A DNA stretch of 64,000 nucleotides from Sphingopyxis sp. LC363 (GTDB taxonomy: Bacteria > Pseudomonadota > Alphaproteobacteria > Sphingomonadales > Sphingomonadaceae). Under the pieces are notes generated by a model. The model worked only from the letters and a program-made list of their open reading frames with translations, searched no databases and had not been told where the DNA came from. Positions within the stretch are counted from its first letter, which is position 1. The number at the start of each line of letters is the position of its first letter. Location of the stretch: contig NZ_JNFC01000001.1 of assembly GCF_000756385.1 (NCBI RefSeq), positions 1 to 64,000 of the forward strand, in the 5' to 3' direction. The position numbers and the translations under genes are program-made. This document shows positions 7,984-16,697 of this stretch, piece after piece.

Positions 7984-8859
7984 ATGAAAATCGCATTCAT
8001 CGGACTCGGAAACATGGGCGGCGGCATGGCCGCCAACCTTGCGAAAGCGGGCCACGACGTCCGCGCCTTCGACCTCAGCGAGGAAGCATTGGCGCGCGCC
8101 GTCGAAGCCGGCTGCACCCGCGCCGCATCGGCGGCCGAAGCCGTCACCGGCGCCGAAGCCGTCGTCACCATGCTCCCCGCGGGCAAGCATGTCGCGGGTG
8201 TCTACGAAAGCGACGTCTTTCCCAACGCCGCGCCGGGCACGCTGCTGCTCGACTGCTCGACGATCGACGTCGCGACCGCGCGCGCCAATATCGAAGCCGC
8301 GACCGCCAAGGGCCTCGTCGCGGTCGACGCGCCCGTCTCGGGCGGTATCGCCGCCGCCAATGCGGGAACCTTGACCTTCATGGTCGGCGGCACGGACGAA
8401 GGTTTCGCGCGCGCCGAACCGATCCTCGCCAAGATGGGCAAGGCGGTGATCCATGCGGGCGGCGCCGGCGCGGGGCAGGCCGCGAAAATCTGCAACAACA
8501 TGCTGCTCGGCGCGTCGATGATCGCGACGTGCGAAACGCTCGCGCTCGCGCAGAAGCTCGGGCTCGATCCGCAGAAATTCTTCGACATCGCCAGCGTGTC
8601 GTCGGGGCAATGCTGGTCGCTCACCAGCTACGCGCCGCTCCCCGGCGTCGGGCCGACGACGCCCGCCGACAATGATTACAAGGGCGGCTTCGCCGCCGCG
8701 CTGATGCTCAAGGATTTGCGCCTTGCCATGGAGGCGGCCGCCAGCGTCGATGCCGACGTCCCGATGGGGTCGAAGGCGCGCGAATTGTACGAGGCATTCG
8801 TCGAGGCCGACAAGGACGGCCGCGACTTTTCGGCGATCATCAAGACGCTTCAATCCTAG
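7984..8859 (+). CDS. mmsB: 3-hydroxyisobutyrate dehydrogenase
   Basis: A 291-residue beta-hydroxyacid dehydrogenase that oxidises 3-hydroxyisobutyrate to methylmalonate semialdehyde with NAD, the substrate of MmsA. The Rossmann motif GLGNMGGGMAANL begins at residue 7. The substrate motif DAPVSGGIAAA is near residue 115, and the catalytic Lys168 is in GAGAGQAAKICNN. The C-terminal helical domain has DNDYKGGFAAALMLKDL. All of these are standard for the family and the length is normal. The ribosome binding site is the end of a palindromic repeat. It closes the valine set; the missing upstream enzymes (transaminase and branched-chain keto acid dehydrogenase) are not in the window. Confidence 0.95.
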   Translation: MKIAFIGLGNMGGGMAANLAKAGHDVRAFDLSEEALARAVEAGCTRAASAAEAVTGAEAVVTMLPAGKHVAGVYESDVFPNAAPGTLLLDCSTIDVATARANIEAATAKGLVAVDAPVSGGIAAANAGTLTFMVGGTDEGFARAEPILAKMGKAVIHAGGAGAGQAAKICNNMLLGASMIATCETLALAQKLGLDPQKFFDIASVSSGQCWSLTSYAPLPGVGPTTPADNDYKGGFAAALMLKDLRLAMEAAASVDADVPMGSKARELYEAFVEADKDGRDFSAIIKTLQS

Positions 8860-8860
8860 T

Positions 8861-8938
8861 CGTCGCCCCCGCGAAGGCGGGGGCCGCTGGAAAGGTAGCG
8901 TAAGGCTGATAGCGGCCCCCGCCTTCGCGGGGGCGACG
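8861..8938. repeat. Palindromic intergenic repeat, family B copy 2
   Basis: CGTCGCCCCCGCGAAGGCGG on the left mirrors CCGCCTTCGCGGGGGCGACG on the right, both 20 bases, around a loop with CGTAAGGC. It lies between mmsB and the convergent small gene and may act as a terminator for both. Confidence 0.8.
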
Positions 8939-8942
8939 GGCC

Positions 8943-9179
8943 TCAGTAAAAATCCGCCGTCTCGCCGCCGTCGCGGCGCTCGGTGCGATGCACCTGCGTC
9001 GGGGCCTTGTGCTCGCCGGTGCGTACCTCGATCCGGCCATCGATGCGGCGCACTTCGGCCGGCGCCAATATTCGCGCGCGCGCGACGCCGATCGCGCTAA
9101 CCTGCGGCGTCGCTACGAGAGCGGTTACCGGCACGCTGCCGGTGAGCAACAGGAGGGCAAGGGCGGACATGGCGTTCAT
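8943..9179 (-). CDS. Small secreted protein of unknown function
   Basis: A 78-residue reading frame. It has a hydrophobic N-terminal signal (MSALALLLLTGSVPVTALVA), a central ARILAPAEVRRIDGRIEV and a charged tail ending in ETADFY. The signal peptide and the fit between convergent repeats favour a real gene. I do not recognise the family. No strong ribosome binding site is visible; ATG at 9179 and at 9170 are both possible. It could be exported to the periplasm. Confidence 0.5.
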   Translation of the reverse strand: MNAMSALALLLLTGSVPVTALVATPQVSAIGVARARILAPAEVRRIDGRIEVRTGEHKAPTQVHRTERRDGGETADFY

Positions 9180-9260
9180 GCTCTGCCGTAACGGCGGGTC
9201 TTGCCAGCGCTTTAACCCTGAATCGCAAGTTTTCGCTCACGCCTGCGGCCGCCTCCGGGC

Positions 9261-9300
9261 AAAAGAAAGGCCGCCTGCCCCGCAGCGGGACAGACGGCCT
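9261..9300 (-). terminator. Intrinsic terminator of the FadJ-like gene
   Basis: Read on the minus strand, AGGCCG pairs with CGGCCT around an inner GTCCCGCTGCGGGGC hairpin, followed by TTCTTTT. It lies 24 bases past the stop at 9324, which is a normal distance for a rho-independent terminator. Confidence 0.75.
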
Positions 9301-9323
9301 GCTTTTCGTGAGCGTGCGCGGGC

Positions 9324-11357
9324 TCAGAAGCCCGATTTCGCCTCCGCTTTCTCCTTGAGCAGCGGCGCGATTTCGAAACCATGTTTCTCGAGCGCCGCGA
9401 CGATCTTGTCGGTGCCTTCCAGCCCCGCCCAGAACATCGGGCCGCCGCGATAGACCGGCCAGCCATAGCCATAGATCCACACGACATCGATGTCGCTCGC
9501 CCGCTGCGCCTTGCCTTCGGACAGGATCAGCGCGCCTTCGTTGACCATCGGATAGAGGGTGCGCTCGATGATCTCCTGATCGGTGATCTCGCGCTTCTCG
9601 ACTCCCGCCTTTTGGCGGAATTCCTCGATGATCTCGGCAACGCGCGGGCTTTCGCTCGGCGTGCGCTTTTCGTCATAGTCGTAGAAACCTGCTTGCTTCT
9701 TCTGGCCCCATCGGCCTTCGGCGGCGAGCGCGTCGCGGATGCTTTCGATGCGGTTGGGGTCGCGGTGCCAGCCGATGTCGACGCCGGCAAGGTCGCTCAT
9801 CTGGAACGGCCCCATCGGCATCCCGAACTCGACATGCACCTTGTCGACCTGCGCCGGCGTCGCGCCTTCGAGCAGCAGCTTCATCGCCTCCATCTGGCGC
9901 GGCTTCAGCATCCGGTTGCCGATAAAGCCGTCGCACACGCCCGCGACCACGGCGACCTTCCCGATCTTTTTGCCGATCGCCATCGCCGTCGCCAGCGCGT
10001 CGGGCGCGGTCTTGTCGCCGCGCACGACCTCGAGCAGCTTCATGACGTTGGCGGGCGAGAAGAAGTGCATGCCCAGCACGTCGCCGGGGCGGCTCGTCGC
10101 GGTCGCGATTTCGTCGATGTCGAGATAGGAGGTGTTCGACGCGAGGATCGCGCCGGGCTTCGCGATCTTGTCGAGCTTGCCGAAAATGTCCTTCTTGACG
10201 TCCATATTCTCATAGACCGCCTCGATGATGAGGTCGCAGTCGGCCAGGTCGTCGAGGCTGAGCGAGGGGGTGATCAGCCCCATCATAGCCTCGACCTGTT
10301 CGGGCTTGAAGCGGCCCTTGGCGGCCGACGCGTCGTAGTTCTTGCGCACGACGCCCAGCCCGCGGTCGAGCGCGTCCTGTTGCATTTCGACTATCGTGCA
10401 CGGAATGCCCTTCTGCAGGAAGTTCATCATGATCCCGCCGCCCATCGTGCCGGCGCCGATGATGCCGACCTTTTTGATCTCGCGCAGCTGCGTGTCCTTG
10501 GGCAGGCCGTCGATCTTGGCCGCCTGACGCTCGGCGAAGAAGATGTGCCGCTGTGCCGCCGACTGGCTGCCGAACATCAGCTTCATGAACTGCTCGCGCT
10601 CGAAGGCGAGGCCTTCGTCGAAGGGCAGGCGCGTCGCCGCCTCGACGCAGGCGAGGTTGGCATAGGGCGCCTCGAACCCGCGCCAGCGCTTGGCATTCTT
10701 GGCCTTGAGCTGTTCGATCACCGCAACGTCGCCGAATACCGGACGTTCGCGCGTCGGGCGCGGGCCGTCGGCGATCTTGGCGCGGGCGAAGGCGATCGCA
10801 TCGGCGGCAAGGCTGTCCTCGCCCGCCAGTTCGTCAACGAGGCCTAGCTCTTTGGCCTTCGATGCGGGCAGCGGATCGCCGGTCGAGGTCATCGTCGCGG
10901 CGGCTTCGACGCCGACGACGCGCGGCAGGCGCTGCGTGCCGCCCGCGCCGGGGAGCAGGCCGAGCTTCACCTCGGGCACGCCGAGCTTCGCCGAGGGCAC
11001 CGCAACACGGTAATGACAGACGAGCGCGGTTTCGAGACCGCCGCCGAGCGCCGTCCCGTGGATCGCCGCGACGACGGGCTTCGATGCCGCTTCGATGCTG
11101 TTGAGCACCGCGTTGAAATCGGGGCCGCGCGGCGGCTTGCCGAATTCGCTGATGTCGGCGCCCGCGATGAAGGTCGCGCCGGCGCAGCGCAGCACGATCG
11201 CCTTGACGCCATCGTCGGCGAGCGCGGCGGTGAAATTATCCTCGAGCCCCTGCCGGACGTGCCAGGAGAGCGCGTTGACCGGCGGGTTGTTGACGATGAT
11301 GACGGCGATTTCGCCATCCTTTTCCATCGTGACGGATACGGGGGTTTCTTCGGTCAT
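9324..11357 (-). CDS. FadJ/FadB-like bifunctional enoyl-CoA hydratase/3-hydroxyacyl-CoA dehydrogenase
   Basis: A 677-residue fusion. Residues 10-190 form a crotonase domain with [11 protein letters not shown], Glu109 in GGGLETALV and Glu129 in [20 protein letters not shown] linker follows, then a 3-hydroxyacyl-CoA dehydrogenase NAD-binding domain with GAGTMGGGI near residue 302 and the catalytic His431 in [11 protein letters not shown]. The C-terminal helical repeats include [16 protein letters not shown]. It would hydrate 2-enoyl-CoA and oxidise the 3-hydroxyacyl-CoA to 3-ketoacyl-CoA. No partner thiolase lies next to it. AAGGAG is eight bases before the ATG. It is slightly shorter than E. 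coli FadB and is followed by an intrinsic terminator. Confidence 0.93.
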   Translation of the reverse strand: MTEETPVSVTMEKDGEIAVIIVNNPPVNALSWHVRQGLEDNFTAALADDGVKAIVLRCAGATFIAGADISEFGKPPRGPDFNAVLNSIEAASKPVVAAIHGTALGGGLETALVCHYRVAVPSAKLGVPEVKLGLLPGAGGTQRLPRVVGVEAAATMTSTGDPLPASKAKELGLVDELAGEDSLAADAIAFARAKIADGPRPTRERPVFGDVAVIEQLKAKNAKRWRGFEAPYANLACVEAATRLPFDEGLAFEREQFMKLMFGSQSAAQRHIFFAERQAAKIDGLPKDTQLREIKKVGIIGAGTMGGGIMMNFLQKGIPCTIVEMQQDALDRGLGVVRKNYDASAAKGRFKPEQVEAMMGLITPSLSLDDLADCDLIIEAVYENMDVKKDIFGKLDKIAKPGAILASNTSYLDIDEIATATSRPGDVLGMHFFSPANVMKLLEVVRGDKTAPDALATAMAIGKKIGKVAVVAGVCDGFIGNRMLKPRQMEAMKLLLEGATPAQVDKVHVEFGMPMGPFQMSDLAGVDIGWHRDPNRIESIRDALAAEGRWGQKKQAGFYDYDEKRTPSESPRVAEIIEEFRQKAGVEKREITDQEIIERTLYPMVNEGALILSEGKAQRASDIDVVWIYGYGWPVYRGGPMFWAGLEGTDKIVAALEKHGFEIAPLLKEKAEAKSGF

Positions 11358-11387
11358 GGGAGAACTCCTTCAAATAGGCCGCTCGCA

Positions 11388-11452
11388 TCGAGCGAAGTCG
11401 AGATGCCCCTCGGGCTAGGCGCCCGTTCGACGGGTGTCTCGACTTCGCTCGA
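11388..11452. repeat. Inverted repeat upstream of the FadJ-like gene
   Basis: TCGAGCGAAGTCGAGA (11388-11403) and TCTCGACTTCGCTCGA (11437-11452) are exact reverse complements of 16 bases. The core resembles part of the 1858-1964 repeat. It lies between the FadJ-like start and the end of the serine hydrolase gene. Confidence 0.8.
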
Positions 11453-11478
11453 CACGAACGGAGAGGTGGTGTTGCATT

Positions 11479-12681
11479 TCAGTCATCGATCGCGGCGTGG
11501 ACAAGCGTCTTGACCTCGCGCCGCACGGGATAGGTGGAGGAAGGCATGAGCTGGGTCATGAAGACCATGCAAATCTCCTCGACCGGATCGACGAAGAAGC
11601 CGGTCGAGAACATGCCGCCCCAGTAAAAGTCGCCCGCCGAGCCGGGAATGCCCGCGCGCGCCGGATCGAGCGTGACCGCGAAGCCGAGCCCGAAGCCGAC
11701 CCCGGCATTCTCGTCCTCGCTGAAAATGCCGACGCTGTGCTGCGTCAAATCGCCGCCGCCGACGAGGTGGTTCGATGTCATCAGATCGAGCGTCTTGCGG
11801 CTGACGATCCGTGTGTTGCCCAATTTACCACCGCCAAGCAGCATCAGGCAGAAGCGGTGATAATCGCCCAGCGTCGAGGCAAGCCCGCCGCCACCCGAGT
11901 GGAAACTGCGCTCCTTCGCCCAGCGGCTGCGCGCGCCTTCGTCGAAGCCCTGCATCTTGTTCTTGGGGTGAAAGGCATAGGCGTCGGTCAGGCGGTGCTG
12001 CTGGTCGGCGGGCACCCGGAACCCGGTGTCGACCATGCCGAGCGGGCCAAAGATGCGCTCCTGCAACACCTCTGCGAACGGCTTACCCTCGATCCGCTCG
12101 ATCACCGCGCCGAGCACGTCGGTCGCCATCGAATAATTCCAGTGCGCGCCGGGGTCGAATTGCAGCGGGATTTTCGCGAGGTCGGCGATAAAGCTGTCCA
12201 TCGTGTAATCGGCATCGAAATCGTCGATCCGCGCCTTGCGATAAGCCGCGTCGACCGGGGTGCGCTCCTGAAAGCCATAGGTCAGTCCCGACGTATGGCG
12301 CAGCAAATCGACCATGCGGATCGGCGACGCGGGCGGTCGCGTCAGGAAGGGGACATTGCCGCCGCCCGCGACGAAGACGCCGGTGTCCTTGAACTCGGGG
12401 CAGAACTTCACCAACGGATCGGACAGCGCGACCTTGCCCTCCTCGACCAGCATCATGAAGGCGATGCTGGTGATCGGCTTGGTCATGCTCGCGATGCGAA
12501 AGATCGCGTCGTCCTTCAGCGCCTCGCCGGGCCGCGCGTCGCCGATGCACGAGCGATGCGCGATCTCGCCGCGCCGCGATACGAGCGTCGCGGCGTGCGG
12601 CAGGCGGCCGGTGTCGACATATTTGGCGGCGAGAAAGGCGGGGATGCGGTCGAGCCGCGTCGTGTCGAATCCGTGGGTCAT
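11479..12681 (-). CDS. Serine hydrolase of the beta-lactamase superfamily (family VIII esterase-like)
   Basis: A 400-residue class C beta-lactamase-fold protein without a signal peptide, so probably cytoplasmic. The nucleophile motif S65-M-T-K68 is in [11 protein letters not shown]183 in [12 protein letters not shown] replaces the Y-x-N of true beta-lactamases with Y-x-x. [10 protein letters not shown] is the third motif. This pattern fits family VIII carboxylesterases such as EstB rather than an antibiotic resistance enzyme. I chose ATG 12681, which leaves 13 bases after the upstream SDR stop; a longer frame starts at 12714. Lying in an acyl-CoA catabolic cluster, it may hydrolyse an ester or lactone intermediate, but the substrate is unknown. 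Confidence 0.85.
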   Translation of the reverse strand: MTHGFDTTRLDRIPAFLAAKYVDTGRLPHAATLVSRRGEIAHRSCIGDARPGEALKDDAIFRIASMTKPITSIAFMMLVEEGKVALSDPLVKFCPEFKDTGVFVAGGGNVPFLTRPPASPIRMVDLLRHTSGLTYGFQERTPVDAAYRKARIDDFDADYTMDSFIADLAKIPLQFDPGAHWNYSMATDVLGAVIERIEGKPFAEVLQERIFGPLGMVDTGFRVPADQQHRLTDAYAFHPKNKMQGFDEGARSRWAKERSFHSGGGGLASTLGDYHRFCLMLLGGGKLGNTRIVSRKTLDLMTSNHLVGGGDLTQHSVGIFSEDENAGVGFGLGFAVTLDPARAGIPGSAGDFYWGGMFSTGFFVDPVEEICMVFMTQLMPSSTYPVRREVKTLVHAAIDD

Positions 12682-12694
12682 GCAGCGCTGCCTA

Positions 12695-13501
12695 TCAGTG
12701 CGAGGTCTGGCCAAGCAACTGGCGCGTCACCGGGTGCGAACTGGTGAGGCCGCCATCGACCGCGATCGCTTGTCCGTTGACATAGCTCGCCTGATCGCTC
12801 GCGAGGAACAGCGCGACATTGGCGAGCTCCTCGGGCTGCGCCGCGCGGCGTAAAGGGTTCAATTGGCCGAGTTTGTGCGTGACTTCCTTGGCCTTGGCAT
12901 AATCGAAGGTCGGCTTGGTCATCCCCGTTTCGGTCAGGCCGGGGCAGACGGCATTGACCCGCACGCCGCTCGTCGACAGCTGCTGCGCCGCGACCTTGGC
13001 AAGGTTGATCACCCCCGCTTTCGACGCGGAGTAAGCACCCGGGCCCGCGCCCGAATTGATCCCGGCAACGCTCGCGGTCAGCACGATCGCGCCGCCGCGG
13101 CCCTGGTCGACCATCGCCTTGCCCGCATGTTTCACCATCAGCGCGGGGCCGATCAGGTTGACGCGCAGCGTTTCGGTCCATTGGGCGGGATCGAAATCGA
13201 AGATGCCGCCCATGTCGCCGATGATCCCGGCATTGGCGAAGGCGACGTCGAGGCCACCGAAATTCTCTTTCGCGGCCGCGACGAGCGAGGCGACATCGGC
13301 TTCTACGCCCGCGTCGATTTCGAGCGCGACGACTTCGCCGCCCGCATCCTTCACCAGCTTTGCCGTGTCGTGCACCGCCGCACTCTTGTCGCCGATGACG
13401 AGCTTCGCGCCCTCGGCGGCGAAGCGCAGCGCGCTCGCGCGGCCGATGCCGCTGCCCGCGCCCGTGATGATCGCAACCTTGCCGTCCAATGCGCCCATCA
13501 T
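12695..13501 (-). CDS. SDR family oxidoreductase
   Basis: A 268-residue classical short-chain dehydrogenase. The glycine motif GAGSGIGRA is at about residue 13, NAG follows in [10 protein letters not shown], and the catalytic Ser-Tyr157-Lys161 is in YSASKAG. The end, [13 protein letters not shown], is typical. The start ATG 13501 overlaps the stop of the next upstream SDR by four bases, and another in-frame ATG is adjacent. The acidic residue after the second strand of the fold (LVIGDKSA) suggests NAD rather than NADP. As part of a minus-strand operon with a second SDR and an APH-like kinase, it probably oxidises a hydroxyl on an acyl-CoA or acid intermediate. Confidence 0.88.
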   Translation of the reverse strand: MMGALDGKVAIITGAGSGIGRASALRFAAEGAKLVIGDKSAAVHDTAKLVKDAGGEVVALEIDAGVEADVASLVAAAKENFGGLDVAFANAGIIGDMGGIFDFDPAQWTETLRVNLIGPALMVKHAGKAMVDQGRGGAIVLTASVAGINSGAGPGAYSASKAGVINLAKVAAQQLSTSGVRVNAVCPGLTETGMTKPTFDYAKAKEVTHKLGQLNPLRRAAQPEELANVALFLASDQASYVNGQAIAVDGGLTSSHPVTRQLLGQTSH

Positions 13502-14274
13502 GCGCCTCCCGAAATCGTGGCTCCGCCATCGCACACGATGGTCTGGCCGGTGGTGAATGCCCCCGCCTTGCTGGCGAGGAAGACCGCGGCGCCCGCGATC
13601 TCGTGCGGCTCGCCGATCCGCTTCAGGGTCGAGGCGGCGGTCGAGCGCCCCAGATTTTCTTCATTTTCCCACAAGGCGCGTGCCATGTCGGTGCGGATCA
13701 GGCCCGGCGCGATGCAGTTGACGCGCACGCCGCTGGGTCCGAACTCGACCGAAAAATTGCGCGCGACCTGCATGTCGGCGGCTTTCGAAATCCCATAGGC
13801 GCCGATGATCGGCGATCCTTTCAGCCCGCCGATCGAGCTGATGATCGTGATCGACCCTTCGCCGCGTTCGAGCATTTCGGGCGCGACCATCGTGATCAGC
13901 CAGTGATTGGACAGGATATTATTGTCCATGATCTTGCGGAACTGATCGTCGCTGATCCCGAGGCCGGGACCATAATAGGGGTTTGACGCCGCGTTGCAGA
14001 CGAGCGCGGTGATCTTGCCGAAGGCGGCGCGCGTTTCGTTGACGAGGTTCTGCAAATCGTCCTTCGACGAGATGTTGGCGGCAACCGAAATCGCCGTGCC
14101 GTCGCCGAACTTCGCGTTGATCTCCGCTGCGGTCGCGTCGCACGCATCCTGCTTGCGGCTCGAAATCACCACCTTCGCGCCCTGCTCGGCCATCGCTTCG
14201 GCCGTGGCCTTGCCAATGCCGCGCGACGATCCGGTGATCAGCGCGACCTGCCCGGTCATGTCGAACAGGCTCAT
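13498..14274 (-). CDS. SDR family oxidoreductase
   Basis: A 258-residue classical [12 protein letters not shown] is the cofactor motif and [10 protein letters not shown] the third. Tyr160 and Lys164 lie in YGISKAADM, after ISSIGG. The end has [28 protein letters not shown] after the second strand would accept NADP. The start at 14274 overlaps the kinase stop by four bases (ATGA), and its own stop overlaps the following SDR, so three genes are translationally coupled. I infer a role in the same pathway as the kinase and the ACAD10/11-type dehydrogenase. Its substrate cannot be named from the sequence. Confidence 0.88.
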   Translation of the reverse strand: MSLFDMTGQVALITGSSRGIGKATAEAMAEQGAKVVISSRKQDACDATAAEINAKFGDGTAISVAANISSKDDLQNLVNETRAAFGKITALVCNAASNPYYGPGLGISDDQFRKIMDNNILSNHWLITMVAPEMLERGEGSITIISSIGGLKGSPIIGAYGISKAADMQVARNFSVEFGPSGVRVNCIAPGLIRTDMARALWENEENLGRSTAASTLKRIGEPHEIAGAAVFLASKAGAFTTGQTIVCDGGATISGGA

Positions 14275-15338
14275 GCGCCGGCCTTTCGTGCAAAGTCCCA
14301 CGCCTTTTCGGCGAGCGGACGGACGCGTTCGGACATCGCTTTCGCATGGGCGGAGGAAGCGGTGCCGTCGATGACGCGCTTCTTGATCCCCTGCATGATG
14401 CCGGCGAGGCGGAAGAAATTATAGGCGAAATACCAGTTCATGTCGGGCACGCCGTCGCGGCCGGTGGCTTGGCAATAGCGTTCGACCATCTCGTCGAGTT
14501 CGGGAATGCCGAGCGCCTTGCGGTCGAGGTCCATCACCCCCGACCGCCCGCCATTTTCGGTCACCCACGCCATCGCGACATAGGTGAAATCGGCGAGCGG
14601 ATCGCCCAGCGTCGACAGCTCCCAGTCGAGCACCGCGAGTACCTCGGGCCGATCCTTGGCGAAGATCATATTGTCGATGCGGTAATCGCCATGGACGACG
14701 CTGGTACGCGTCTGCTCGGGCAAGGTTGCGGGCAGCCACGCGATCAGCTGCTCCATCTCGTCCATCGTCTCGGTTTCGGAGAGGCGGTACTGCTTGGTCC
14801 AGCGGTCAACCTGGCGGCCGAAATAATTGCCGGGCTTGCCGAAGTCACTGAGCCCCGCCGCCTCGATATCGACGCTGTGCAGCGCCGCAAGCGTGTCGAT
14901 CATCGCCTCATAGGTCGCGCGGCGGTTCTCGGGGGTCGATCCCGGCATAGCGCCGTCCCAGATCGTGTGGCCGTCGACCATGCCCATCACATAGAACCAG
15001 CTGCCGACCACCGAATCATCGGTGCAGAGGCCATATTGGCGCGCGACGGGGAAGCCCATTTTATGCAGGCCTGCCTGCACCTTATACTCGCGATCGACCG
15101 CATGCGCCGAGGGCAGCAGTGGGCCGAAGGGCTTGCGGCGCAGCACATAATTGCCCGACGGGGCCGAAATCTTGTACGTCGGGTTCGACTGGCCGCCGGC
15201 GAACTTGCCCTGCGTCAGCGGACCTTCGAAGCCCTCGACATTGGCTTCCATCCACGCGGTCAGCTTCGCCTCGTCGAGCACATCGGCGCCCTCGGGCGCA
15301 ACGGTGCCGCTGAAGGCTTTCTGGGCGTCCAAGGTCAT
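14271..15338 (-). CDS. APH-like phosphotransferase family protein (possible 4-hydroxyacyl-CoA kinase)
   Basis: A 355-residue aminoglycoside-phosphotransferase-fold protein. GGQSNPTYKI is the nucleotide-binding loop, YVLRRKP holds the ATP lysine, and VVHGDYRIDNMIF has the catalytic Asp218 and Asn223. LDWELSTLGDPLAD has the metal-binding Asp238. This subgroup matches the N-terminal domain of ACAD10/ACAD11 and the bacterial LvaA kinase, which phosphorylates 4-hydroxyacyl-CoA. A separate ACAD10/11-type dehydrogenase lies 1.4 kb upstream on the same strand. The ribosome binding site (GGGAGG on the minus strand) is the end of a palindromic repeat. The kinase substrate is inferred; antibiotic resistance is unlikely. 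Confidence 0.88.
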   Translation of the reverse strand: MTLDAQKAFSGTVAPEGADVLDEAKLTAWMEANVEGFEGPLTQGKFAGGQSNPTYKISAPSGNYVLRRKPFGPLLPSAHAVDREYKVQAGLHKMGFPVARQYGLCTDDSVVGSWFYVMGMVDGHTIWDGAMPGSTPENRRATYEAMIDTLAALHSVDIEAAGLSDFGKPGNYFGRQVDRWTKQYRLSETETMDEMEQLIAWLPATLPEQTRTSVVHGDYRIDNMIFAKDRPEVLAVLDWELSTLGDPLADFTYVAMAWVTENGGRSGVMDLDRKALGIPELDEMVERYCQATGRDGVPDMNWYFAYNFFRLAGIMQGIKKRVIDGTASSAHAKAMSERVRPLAEKAWDFARKAGA

Positions 15339-15342
15339 ATGT

Positions 15343-15475
15343 TCCTCCCTGCGCGAAGCGTGGGGAGGGGGACCATGGGAAGCATGGTGGAGGGGCCGAC
15401 GAAGGAGGCGAGCGGCGCTCGCTGCCCCTCCACCAGCCTGCGGCCGGTCCCCCTCCCCATCTTCGACGGGGAGGA
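15343..15475. repeat. Palindromic intergenic repeat, family E copy 1
   Basis: Outer arms TCCTCCCTGCGCGAAGCG and TTCGACGGGGAGGA enclose inner arms GGGGAGGGGGACC and GGTCCCCCTCCCC. Related copies lie at 30493-30628 and 53084-53219. Here the outer arm also provides the ribosome binding site of the kinase gene. Confidence 0.75.
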
Positions 15476-15495
15476 TTGGGGGACGTGCCCCACGC

Positions 15496-16587
15496 TCATT
15501 GGTCGAACACGATCACCGACCGTGCGGCGTCGCCTTTCCTCATCTTGTCGAAGCCTTCGTTGACTTGTCCCAGCGGGATCGTCTCGGCGACGATCGAGTC
15601 GAGGTCGAGCAGCCCGCGCAGGTAGAAGTCGACGAGCCGCGGGATGTCGACCGGGAAGCGGTTGCCGCCCATGATCGCGCCCTGCAATTTCTTGCCCGAC
15701 AGCAGGTCCATTGCGCTGAGGCCGACCTTCTCGGCGAGCGGCATCATGCCGAGGATTGTCGCGGTGCCGCCGCGCCGCAGCGACGCGACGGCGAGGCTCG
15801 CCGAGGCGGGACGCCCCACGGCCTCGATCGCATGGTCGACGCCGCCCTTACTGATTTCAACGATCTGCTTCGCGGCGTCGTCCGATAGCGCATCGACGAC
15901 GTCGGTCGCCCCCAGCTTCTTCGCGAGTTCGCGCTTTTCGGGCACGGGGTCGGCGGCGATGATGCGCCCCGCACCCGCGATCTTCGCGGCGTTGATCGTC
16001 GCGAGGCCCACGCCGCCGCAGCCGACGACCGCGACGGTCTCGCCCGGCGTCACCTTGCACGCGTTGAAGATCGTTCCCGCACCCGTCGTCACCGCGCAGC
16101 CGATCACCGCGGCGCGGTCGAGCGGCATGTCGGGGTCGATCGCGACGCACGCATGTTCGTGGACCAGCATGACTTCCGAAAAGGCCGAGAGGTTGAGCAT
16201 CTGGTTCACCGGCGACCCGTCGGGGCGCGTAATGCGCGGGGCCGATCCCGCCGGCCGCCGCGTGTCGCCGCCCATGCACAGCGACATGCGCCCGGTGACG
16301 CAGAACTCGCAATGGCCGCAGAAAGCGGAGAGGCAGGTGACGACCGCATCGCCGACCTTCACCGTGCGCACTTCGCTGCCGACCGCCTCGACGATGCCCG
16401 CGGCTTCGTGGCCGGGGATCGCGGGCAGCGGATGCGGATAAGCGCCGTCGATGAAATGCAGGTCCGAATGGCACAGCCCGCACGCGGCGGTGCGGATGCG
16501 CACCTCGTGCGGGCCGCAATCGGCAACGACGACGTCCTCGATGGACAGCGGCTTGCCCGGCTCGATCAGGATCGCGGCTTTGGTCAT
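15496..16587 (-). CDS. Zinc-dependent alcohol dehydrogenase
   Basis: A 363-residue medium-chain dehydrogenase. The catalytic zinc ligands are Cys39 in ACGLCHSDLHF and His60-Glu61 in IPGHEAAGIVE, plus a later Cys. The structural zinc cysteines are in SAFCGHCEFCVTGRMSLC. The cofactor motif GCGGVGLATI is followed by IIAADPVPEK, where Asp suggests NAD. The family resembles class III-like aryl/alkyl alcohol dehydrogenases. It lies on the same strand as the kinase and SDR genes but is separated from them by a repeat, so co-transcription is uncertain. It probably oxidises a primary alcohol to an aldehyde; the substrate is unknown. Confidence 0.9.
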   Translation of the reverse strand: MTKAAILIEPGKPLSIEDVVVADCGPHEVRIRTAACGLCHSDLHFIDGAYPHPLPAIPGHEAAGIVEAVGSEVRTVKVGDAVVTCLSAFCGHCEFCVTGRMSLCMGGDTRRPAGSAPRITRPDGSPVNQMLNLSAFSEVMLVHEHACVAIDPDMPLDRAAVIGCAVTTGAGTIFNACKVTPGETVAVVGCGGVGLATINAAKIAGAGRIIAADPVPEKRELAKKLGATDVVDALSDDAAKQIVEISKGGVDHAIEAVGRPASASLAVASLRRGGTATILGMMPLAEKVGLSAMDLLSGKKLQGAIMGGNRFPVDIPRLVDFYLRGLLDLDSIVAETIPLGQVNEGFDKMRKGDAARSVIVFDQ

Positions 16588-16605
16588 TTAGACTACCCTC
16601 TCTTG

Positions 16606-16689
16606 CCGTTTGCCCTGAGCCTGTCGAAGGGCCGTTCTTTCTGTATGCGAGAAAGAAGGACGGTGCTTCGACTAGCTCAGCACGAACGG
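16606..16689. repeat. Palindromic intergenic repeat, family A copy 2
   Basis: CCTGAGCCTGTCGAAGGGCC on the left mirrors GGTGCTTCGACTAGCTCAG on the right, with TTCTTTCT/AGAAAGAA at the loop. It matches the copy at 783-871 at most positions and in the same orientation. It lies between two same-strand genes. Confidence 0.8.
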
Positions 16690-16697
16690 ATTATCCT

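Noticed and set aside
14271-15338. The kinase as an aminoglycoside resistance gene
   Set aside because: It lacks features of resistance APHs beyond the shared fold and groups with ACAD10/11-type kinases; its operon is catabolic.
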